Assembly (NCBI GenBank): GCA_041658405.1
Contig: JBBAAG010000069.1
Span: forward strand, 1-17,901
DNA from: Elusimicrobiota bacterium
GTDB taxonomy: Bacteria > Elusimicrobiota > UBA5214 > JBBAAG01
DNA: 17,901 nucleotides
Reading direction: 5' to 3'
Below, one piece after another: positions 11,379 to 17,901 of this stretch. The translations under genes were made by a program, and so were the position numbers. The notes beneath the pieces are model-generated. The model saw only the letters and a list, made by a program, of their open reading frames with translations, was not told the DNA's origin and did not search any database. The number at the start of each line of letters is the position of its first letter. Position 1 is the stretch's first letter.

Positions 11379-14300
11379 ATGAAAAAACTTTTTTATGTGT
11401 TTAACATTAGCTTATTTGTATTGTCAAGTTTTGGGATGCGCGTTTTTGCGGAGAGTAAGATTCTGGATTCCGATAAAACCGGGGTGTTTACTCAAAACAT
11501 TGATGTGTATGATAGTTATAACAACCCAATGTTTTCACCGGATAATAGTAAGGTGTTATTCTCCGGGAGTAATTATGATGAGGTGTATTTCTATAACTTC
11601 AACAATGCTGAGATTACAAAGATTACCTCCGGGAAAAGTAGCGGGTATAAGTATAACTGGTCAGCGGATAGTAAGTATATCGGGTGTAAGTTATTAATCG
11701 AAAAAGCTGGGGATGAAGGGTTCCTGCAGACACCGGTGGTGTATAATACTGTTACACAACAAACTATTGCGTTGAGTGAACCCGTGTTATTAGCCGGGAT
11801 ACCGTCATTCTCGCAAAGCGGGAAGGTCGCATTTACTATCGATAAGGAAATTGTTGTGTTAGACGAATCTTACCGCGAGATCAAGAGGGTTTCGATCCCT
11901 ACATACGTTAACATTACGCCAATTTCACCCGATGGGACACACGTGCTTTATAATGATTATGAAGAGCAAATATGGATGGTGAACATTAATACTCTTGAGA
12001 GAATACAGCTTACAAACAACGCGGATAATGCGTTTTTCTCGCCTGCCTGGTCACCCGACGGGACAAAGGTGTTGGTTAATTCAGTAGCCGGGAAAATTTT
12101 TGTTATTGATTTACAGGCATCTAATGTCGCGGAGATTGATAGCGGGCGTAATCCGTCATGGTATAACGATAGTAAACATGTGTTTTATCATAAGATTGAG
12201 AGTAATGAAGTTGAGGTTTTACGCGCAAGTTTGAACGTTGCACGGTATGATGGGGCTAATAAAACACAGTTTTCTGCCGGTAAGTTTGTGGGTGACTGCG
12301 CAGTATCTTCCGATGGCAAGATGATTCTTTATAAGGATTTTGAGAAAAAAAGTTTTGTTCAGGCACCGATTGAGGCACTTAATGTAAGCAATACGCAGGT
12401 GAGGTTCGCATTGGGTAATGCTCAGCAAATCGGGATGGGGATACCTAAACTCGCTGTGATTGACGGTGAGATACAGGCTAGGTATAAGGATGCGATTACG
12501 CGGTTATCCCCGGGAATAGCTGCGTCTAAGACTATTGTTAAGATCAGCGGTGTGCCGTATATTAACCAGGGATATGATACCGTTAATTCGTTTAACGGAT
12601 GGTCGGCATGTAATGCTACCTCCGCTCTTATGGTTATCGGGTACAGAAAAATTCTTCCCTACCACGATGTGACAGTTACTAAATGGAATACTCATACATC
12701 GCATTACGGGTGGTATGTTTCAACAAAGTATACCTGGAAAGGGTATACTTTTGATTCGTATGCCTGCGGGAGTAATAGTTGCGGGTACGGCGGGTTCGGG
12801 TATATCTGCAGAAATAACTGGGCGGATACTAAAGGGTATATGCGCGATTACCTGAAGAAACACGGGTTCGCTACTTCAATCGTTGACTGGAGCACGTCGT
12901 GGTCAAAGCTTGTGAGTGAGTGTAAAGCAAAGAATCCGTTTGTTATATTGAACAGTATAACCAGTGCCGGGCATTATATCGTTGCAATCGGGTATTTTGA
13001 TAACCAGCATACAGCTGTGTTCAACGATCCTGCGGGTAACCGGAATAAAGGTACTTATGGTTCACAGTATGACGGGACAAATGCGTATTATGATTATCCC
13101 GGGTATAGTAATGGTTATAAAAACCTGGTTACCGCGCATTGTTTTATTTATGGCAGAGGGTATGTTTCTGCAACCGCGCCGGGTGTGCCATCAACTTTTT
13201 CTGTGGACTACAATGAATCAGGGTATGCAACGTTATTGAAGTGGGCAGCGGTATCCGGCGCTACGGCGTATAAGGTTGGGCGCCGTCCGTCAGGCGGAAC
13301 ATGGACATACTGGGATAATCTTACGACTGCTAATGCTACGGGTATCGGGTGGCCGGCTATGTATCATACTCACGGTGCTGGGAAGTACGATTTTGCGGTA
13401 CAGGCAAAGAATACAGTGGGTTCTTCCGCGTGGAAGTATGTCAACGCAGTTGTTGTGCCGGATCAGGTTATTCCCGCAACACCGTCGGGATTAACCGCAG
13501 TGTCGGTTAGTGCAAGCCAGATAAAAATTTCGTGGGCCGCAGTCACGGGTGCAAGCGGATACACGGTCTACTGTTCTTCAACCAAAGCTGAGGTTGAGGA
13601 TAAGTGCTACAAAAAAACACCGGTGGGTGATGGGCAAACATGGTCGGGGTTAGCGTATATTACTGACGGGGATAGGTCAAATACTACATACGCAAGTGCG
13701 CCGGTTGCGGCACAGGCGAATGTGTGGGTAACACTTTCACCGGCGGTGGAACTGCATAAGTATAGTTTTCGTTTCTTTGACGGGGATAATAGGATATACG
13801 AAAATGTTTTCGCACGGTGGTATGATACCGCCGGGGCGTATCATAACCCGCATGGCTGGCGTGCGTACCGCACAGGCGGGGCGTACCGTCTAAGCGCAAC
13901 TACGGATGTTAAATGCACAAAATTAGGATTATCTTTTGCTTCCGGTATGGGGAATACTACGAATGCGCAAAACCATGTTACCGTGATGGAAGCACATGGA
14001 GGATACCTCGCAAAAACTACGGTAACTACGTATACTGCCTCCGGGTTAAAAGCCGGGACAGCGTATTATTTCCGTGTAGACGCGTATAAGTCAGTCTCAC
14101 CGGAAACATTGTCTTATTCCTCAGTTATTGTTGCAACAAATACGCTTGGTTCAGCGGATACTATAGCTCCTGCGGTGCCTACACTTGTATCCCCAGCTAA
14201 CGCTGCGAGTTTAGCGAGCAGCGTGCCTGTGTTTGACTGGTCTGATGTAACAGATCCTTCCGGGGTTAAGTATAAATTGCAGGTAGATAATAATCCTGAT

Positions 14301-17300
14301 TTCACGTCATTGGTTATTAACCAGGGAACATTGACGGCTTCTACGTATTCACCAACTGCTGGTTTGGCTAATGGTACCTATTACTGGCGTGTAGCCGCAT
14401 ATGATAATACAGGGAATTCGAGTTCATGGAGTGCAGCACGGAGTGTTGCTCTGAACGTTACGGGTACGGATACTACGCCACCGACTAATCCTACAAGTAT
14501 TCAGGCATGGGCGAGTGATACTAAAACAACGGTTATCGCAAATGATACCTGGCAGAAAGTTGATGCCGGGCCGTATTTTGAGTTCACCGGTGCGAATGAT
14601 GCAGGGACCGGTGTCAGCGGGTACGCAGTGTACTGGGGTACGAGTTCTGCGGGTGATCCCGGGAATGTTCAAACTATTGTTAACCAGGCGCCGGTAAAGT
14701 ATTTTGCAATGCCTGCCGTTGCGGAGAAGCCGTGTTACCTGCGTGTAAAAACACGGGATAATGCAGGGAATTGGTCAGAGGCTGTGACTTTGTTTACCCT
14801 TAAGTACGACAATATACCGCCATTAGTGCCGTCACTTATATACCCGGCAAACGCAGCATTGTTCACTGTGAGTCAGGTAAGTTTTACCTGTAGTGCTGTG
14901 AGTGACCCGTCAGGGTGTACGTATATGCTGCAGATAGATAATGCTGTGGGGTTCACTTCACCCGAAGTTTCTGTGTTAACCTTAACAGCAGCGGAGATTG
15001 TTAATACAAAATATCAGCCGTCATATGCGTTTACGGAAGGAACTTATTACTGGCGTGTTGGTACAAAAGACGGGGTGGGGAATACAGGGAACTGGTCTAC
15101 TGCACGCGCGTTTTATATTGATACCGCCGGGCCACAGCCGATTACGTCCTTAACCGCGACACTGGAAAGCGGGGGGGATATCAAACTTTCATGGGCTTCT
15201 GCGCGTGATACTGTGGGACAGATAAGCGGGTATAAGGTCTACCGTTCGGAAGTAATGACAAGTGTTGGGATACAGATTAATACCGGGAATGAAAGCGCGG
15301 TGGCAGGGTATATTGATGCGGGGACGGGGTTAACGGAGGATAAGACGTATTATTATGTCGTTATGCCCGTGGATAATCTCGGGAATGTTACTCAAGCAGG
15401 GAATAATCAGGTGAGTATTCTCTGTAAAAAAGTTGGGGTGTCATTATCCGAGATTGCAGCAGTACCACCGGTGTTCTCACCGAATAATGACGGGTTAAAG
15501 GATGCGGTGACGATATATTATACGTTAAGCCCTGCGGGGAATGTTACGATTAAGGTTATGGATTATGAGAATACAGTTGTCCGTACAATCATTGAGAACC
15601 AGGCACGGACGGCTGGGAAGAATTATGAGGTCTGGGCCGGGCTGGATGATACTAACGATCCTATCATCAACAGCAGTAGGTATTTTGTTAGGATAACTGC
15701 TGTGGATACAGATGCTAATGTATCAACCCCAAGGGATGTTGAGGTTGAGATTGATGTCACACCTCCGGAAGTTAGTTCGTTCACGGTAACTAATTCCGCG
15801 ATTTCACCAAATAATGATGGTGCGTATGATTCTACGGTGGTGATGTACGCAATATCCGAAACTGCGAAGGTTACAATATCGGTAAAGAATGATTCGGGTG
15901 TTGTTGTGAAGACAATAGTCAGTGATGTTATACGTACCGCCGGGAGGAATAGTGAAACCTGGGATGGCAGGAATGATAGTGATGAAGTTGTTCCCGATGG
16001 GAAGTATAGCGTTGTATTCTCCGCGGTGGATGACTGCGGGAATATCTGTGAGGAAGAAGTGATTGAGGTTGTTGTGGATGTTACCTCCGGATGGATTATC
16101 GGGTATGTTTATAACGAAACTACGGGCTATGGTAATGTTGCGGAGAATCGTGTGGGTAATGCGGTCTTGAGTTTGAATACTTCTATAAATACAAGTTCGT
16201 CAAGTGAACCTGAGAAAAAAGGGTTGTACGGGTTTTATGCTCTCGCTGAGGGTGAGTATGAGATGATGGTTTCTGCCAGAGGGTATCAGTCAAAGACGGT
16301 TAATGTTACAGTTGAAGCCGGGAAGATTAAGTGGAATAGTATAGGGTTGGTGTATGTCGGGAAGATTGATAATGTGCCGCCTGTTATAGAACATACGCCG
16401 TATAGTTATATTGGCCTTGTGGGGAATAAGGTTAAGATAATAGCAAGCGTAGTGGATGATGTTATAGTTGATACTGTAAAGATTGTGTATAAATTTGTGT
16501 ATGTTGACAATACAGCGTCTGAGGAGAAGGAACGCACGTTTGTGTCGTTTGATACTATTTATACAGTTGATATCCCGGCGGATGAGTTTACGTCCGCAAT
16601 CGCTAGTGTGCAGTACCAGATCTTTGCACAGGATGGTGATGGTAATGAAACCGTGAGCCCGAGTTCCGGGCAGTATTATGAAGTTACGCGGCGGAGTAGT
16701 GTAGAGAAAACCGTTGCCGCTACAGGCGGGAGGGTGTCAATCGCTGATGGTAATCCTGATGACGGTGAGATGGCAGTACAGTTACCCTCGGGGGTTAGTG
16801 ATACAAGTTTTACCATAAAAATTATGCAGAAAGATGTTACTGCGCTGCCTATGGTAAAGAATAGTGATATTATCACTAAAGGCGCGGTATTACCGGTTGC
16901 GGCGTATGAGATTGATATGAACCAAAAAACGTTGGCCTCACCCGCAGAGCTTACGCTTATATACTTTGATGTTGATGACGACGGGATTGTTGATGGTACG
17001 GATATTGATGAGGCTAAGTTACAGATATTCTGGTATGACGGTGATGATTGGCGGTATGTCGGCGGGGTGGTTAATCCCTCAAAAAATACGGTTACTGTAA
17101 AAGTTGGGCATTTTTCGTTATACGGAATATTTCCTGCGGTAAGCCTTTCCGGGAATGCGGAACAGTATAAACCTAAGGAAAAAATTATTACACCGAATAA
17201 TGACGGGAGTAATGATTTTGCGTGTTTCAACGGGATACATAATTACTGGCTGTCACAGAGTATTCAGGGTACAACCGAAGGTAACTGGGTTAAGGTGTAT

Positions 17301-17453
17301 GACCTTCAGAATAAGTTAGTGAGGACCGTTGAGTCAATTGATGTATGGGATGGCCGTGATATGGATGGTAACTTCGTGGAAAACGGGATTTATATTTACC
17401 AGTTCGTTATCGGCGATAAAACTGTTGCGGGAACGATTATCGTAGCGAAATAA
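11379..17453 (+). CDS. Giant exported multidomain protein: beta-propeller, C39-like peptidase, FN3/Ig, discoidin-like, ZU5-like and FlgD-like modules
   Basis: 2024 residues. A signal peptide (1-24) ends MRVFA. Residues about 40-330 are a TolB-like propeller with blade motifs such as MFSPDNSKVLF (51-61), ISPDGTHVLY (182-191) and SPAWSPDGTKVL (221-232). Residues 387-590 are a papain-like C39-type peptidase: VPYINQ (392-397, possible oxyanion Gln397), catalytic Cys411 (GWSACNATSALM), His532 (AGHYIVAIGY) and Asp550 (FNDPAG). An FN3 domain follows at 601-693. A second FN3 (698-922) is interrupted by a discoidin-like domain (about 745-876). Two related Ig-like repeats (928-1029 and 1144-1250, sharing GTYYWRV...WS-AR) flank a different module. 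Then come FN3 (1253-1347), two FlgD-Ig-like units beginning FSPNNDGLKD (1366) and ISPNNDGAYD (1475), a CarboxypepD-reg-like unit (1571-1660), an Ig-like unit (about 1665-1770), a ZU5-like region (1778-1912) and a C-terminal FlgD-like unit (ITPNNDGSND at 1937, NGIYIYQF, ending TIIVAK). No LPXTG or membrane anchor is seen. Likely role: surface-associated or secreted protease/adhesin. Confidence 0.93.
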   Translation: MKKLFYVFNISLFVLSSFGMRVFAESKILDSDKTGVFTQNIDVYDSYNNPMFSPDNSKVLFSGSNYDEVYFYNFNNAEITKITSGKSSGYKYNWSADSKYIGCKLLIEKAGDEGFLQTPVVYNTVTQQTIALSEPVLLAGIPSFSQSGKVAFTIDKEIVVLDESYREIKRVSIPTYVNITPISPDGTHVLYNDYEEQIWMVNINTLERIQLTNNADNAFFSPAWSPDGTKVLVNSVAGKIFVIDLQASNVAEIDSGRNPSWYNDSKHVFYHKIESNEVEVLRASLNVARYDGANKTQFSAGKFVGDCAVSSDGKMILYKDFEKKSFVQAPIEALNVSNTQVRFALGNAQQIGMGIPKLAVIDGEIQARYKDAITRLSPGIAASKTIVKISGVPYINQGYDTVNSFNGWSACNATSALMVIGYRKILPYHDVTVTKWNTHTSHYGWYVSTKYTWKGYTFDSYACGSNSCGYGGFGYICRNNWADTKGYMRDYLKKHGFATSIVDWSTSWSKLVSECKAKNPFVILNSITSAGHYIVAIGYFDNQHTAVFNDPAGNRNKGTYGSQYDGTNAYYDYPGYSNGYKNLVTAHCFIYGRGYVSATAPGVPSTFSVDYNESGYATLLKWAAVSGATAYKVGRRPSGGTWTYWDNLTTANATGIGWPAMYHTHGAGKYDFAVQAKNTVGSSAWKYVNAVVVPDQVIPATPSGLTAVSVSASQIKISWAAVTGASGYTVYCSSTKAEVEDKCYKKTPVGDGQTWSGLAYITDGDRSNTTYASAPVAAQANVWVTLSPAVELHKYSFRFFDGDNRIYENVFARWYDTAGAYHNPHGWRAYRTGGAYRLSATTDVKCTKLGLSFASGMGNTTNAQNHVTVMEAHGGYLAKTTVTTYTASGLKAGTAYYFRVDAYKSVSPETLSYSSVIVATNTLGSADTIAPAVPTLVSPANAASLASSVPVFDWSDVTDPSGVKYKLQVDNNPDFTSLVINQGTLTASTYSPTAGLANGTYYWRVAAYDNTGNSSSWSAARSVALNVTGTDTTPPTNPTSIQAWASDTKTTVIANDTWQKVDAGPYFEFTGANDAGTGVSGYAVYWGTSSAGDPGNVQTIVNQAPVKYFAMPAVAEKPCYLRVKTRDNAGNWSEAVTLFTLKYDNIPPLVPSLIYPANAALFTVSQVSFTCSAVSDPSGCTYMLQIDNAVGFTSPEVSVLTLTAAEIVNTKYQPSYAFTEGTYYWRVGTKDGVGNTGNWSTARAFYIDTAGPQPITSLTATLESGGDIKLSWASARDTVGQISGYKVYRSEVMTSVGIQINTGNESAVAGYIDAGTGLTEDKTYYYVVMPVDNLGNVTQAGNNQVSILCKKVGVSLSEIAAVPPVFSPNNDGLKDAVTIYYTLSPAGNVTIKVMDYENTVVRTIIENQARTAGKNYEVWAGLDDTNDPIINSSRYFVRITAVDTDANVSTPRDVEVEIDVTPPEVSSFTVTNSAISPNNDGAYDSTVVMYAISETAKVTISVKNDSGVVVKTIVSDVIRTAGRNSETWDGRNDSDEVVPDGKYSVVFSAVDDCGNICEEEVIEVVVDVTSGWIIGYVYNETTGYGNVAENRVGNAVLSLNTSINTSSSSEPEKKGLYGFYALAEGEYEMMVSARGYQSKTVNVTVEAGKIKWNSIGLVYVGKIDNVPPVIEHTPYSYIGLVGNKVKIIASVVDDVIVDTVKIVYKFVYVDNTASEEKERTFVSFDTIYTVDIPADEFTSAIASVQYQIFAQDGDGNETVSPSSGQYYEVTRRSSVEKTVAATGGRVSIADGNPDDGEMAVQLPSGVSDTSFTIKIMQKDVTALPMVKNSDIITKGAVLPVAAYEIDMNQKTLASPAELTLIYFDVDDDGIVDGTDIDEAKLQIFWYDGDDWRYVGGVVNPSKNTVTVKVGHFSLYGIFPAVSLSGNAEQYKPKEKIITPNNDGSNDFACFNGIHNYWLSQSIQGTTEGNWVKVYDLQNKLVRTVESIDVWDGRDMDGNFVENGIYIYQFVIGDKTVAGTIIVAK

Positions 17454-17456
17454 TTT

Positions 17457-17901
17457 ATGGTTGATAATAAAGAAGTTGATAGTACAAAACAAAATACAGT
17501 AGAAGCCGGTGCGGGGGCTCAGCATCTTGATGAATTACGGGATGATAACGAAAACCGTAGGATGCTGCTTTGGCAAACCCTTGCTTCCTCAAATAATTCG
17601 CCGATGCAGTTACGGTGCCGCGCTATACGTTCCCTCGCGGAAAACGGGGGGATTAAGGCGACACCGTTCTTATTACGCCTGATGGACTCACCGGAGAACC
17701 AGGTAGCTGCTACCGCCGCTGCTGAGATCGGGAAACTTAATGACGCGTCTGTGATGGAAGAACTTCTGAGGATTGCGTATGAAGATACTTTTTTGGATGC
17801 GCGGAGGAGCGCTATACGTTCACTCGGGATGATTGATCATCCGCGTACAGTGACGGCGTTGACTGAACTTCTTAAGGATAAAGAGGATGAGATACGTATA
17901 A
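17457..17901 (+). CDS. HEAT-repeat protein, N-terminal part (cut by window edge)
   Basis: Starts 4 bases after the stop of the giant protein, so translation is probably coupled. The frame stays open through the end of the window (148 codons). After a hydrophilic 30-residue start come helical repeats: SPMQLRCRAIRSLAENGGIK (about 49-68), TPFLLRLMDSPENQVAATAA followed by EIGKL, then EELLRIAYEDTFLDARRSAI with RSLGMI, and HPRTVTALTELLKDKEDEIR. These alternate a helix ending in L-x-x-L with an A-A-x-x-L-G-x-L helix, the HEAT (PBS-lyase type) pattern. No signal peptide, so it is cytoplasmic or peripheral. HEAT proteins act as protein-binding scaffolds; the partner is not visible. Pairing with an exported protein is unusual and may be only positional. 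Confidence 0.85.
   Translation, partial: MVDNKEVDSTKQNTVEAGAGAQHLDELRDDNENRRMLLWQTLASSNNSPMQLRCRAIRSLAENGGIKATPFLLRLMDSPENQVAATAAAEIGKLNDASVMEELLRIAYEDTFLDARRSAIRSLGMIDHPRTVTALTELLKDKEDEIRI

Noticed and set aside
16676..17230. 184-codon minus-strand frame opposite the giant protein
   Set aside because: Antisense to clearly domain-bearing coding sequence, with no promoter or ribosome site.
1..17901. CRISPR array
   Set aside because: No regularly spaced direct repeats with unique spacers anywhere; the repeats found are 2-3 copies at irregular distances.

Overview
The window looks like a chromosomal segment from an uncultured, probably Gram-negative-like bacterium of a poorly characterised lineage. 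Large FlgD/FN3-rich secreted proteins, an integral membrane protein of the DUF6785 type, GH4 and Gfo/Idh/MocA enzymes and a HEAT-repeat protein together are common in candidate phyla of the Elusimicrobia/Omnitrophica/Firestonebacteria kind. That placement is inference; nothing here fixes the taxon. Translation uses the standard bacterial code and ATG starts dominate.

Left part (1-2773, all on the minus strand): a sugar-catabolism run. Reading leftwards it is tRNA-Ser(GCT), a Gfo/Idh/MocA oxidoreductase, a GH4 NAD- and metal-dependent glycosidase of the MelA/alpha-galactosidase type, and the N-terminus of an exported calcineurin-like phosphoesterase cut by the window edge.

Middle part (2774-9180): an accessory island of small, often AT-rich, often broken genes. 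It holds a HEPN/MNT pair whose HEPN toxin is dead (frameshift plus amber stop) but whose MNT partner is intact; an AAA ATPase with a DUF4143-type C-terminus under a textbook sigma70 promoter overlapped by a perfect inverted repeat; an unknown 307-residue protein; an intact MNT/HepT pair; several 36-73 residue proteins; a GmrSD/DUF262 remnant; and possible transposase debris. An ARPP-1 gene end ties it together. A 4-kb-spaced first copy (last 18-21 bases only) and two longer copies of the 3' end of an ARPP-1 gene each sit directly in front of a different promoter-plus-gene unit. Two of these copies also keep the same 37-base sequence at their 5' side. This end-preserving, cassette-like repetition is the most unusual signal in the window.

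Several accessory genes have a sigma70 promoter placed so that transcription should start at, or one base before, the ATG, implying leaderless mRNAs (2916, 3810, 7822).

Right part (9182-17901): a minus-strand polytopic membrane protein (DUF6785-like, resembling oligopeptide transporters). Divergent from it is a 2024-residue exported protein with a TolB-like beta-propeller, a papain-like C39 peptidase domain, FN3 and Ig-like modules, a discoidin-like domain nested inside an FN3 domain, ZU5-like and FlgD-like modules. A coupled HEAT-repeat gene follows and runs off the window. The DUF6785 gene and the GH4/Gfo genes share strand and may once have been nearer each other, with the island between them.
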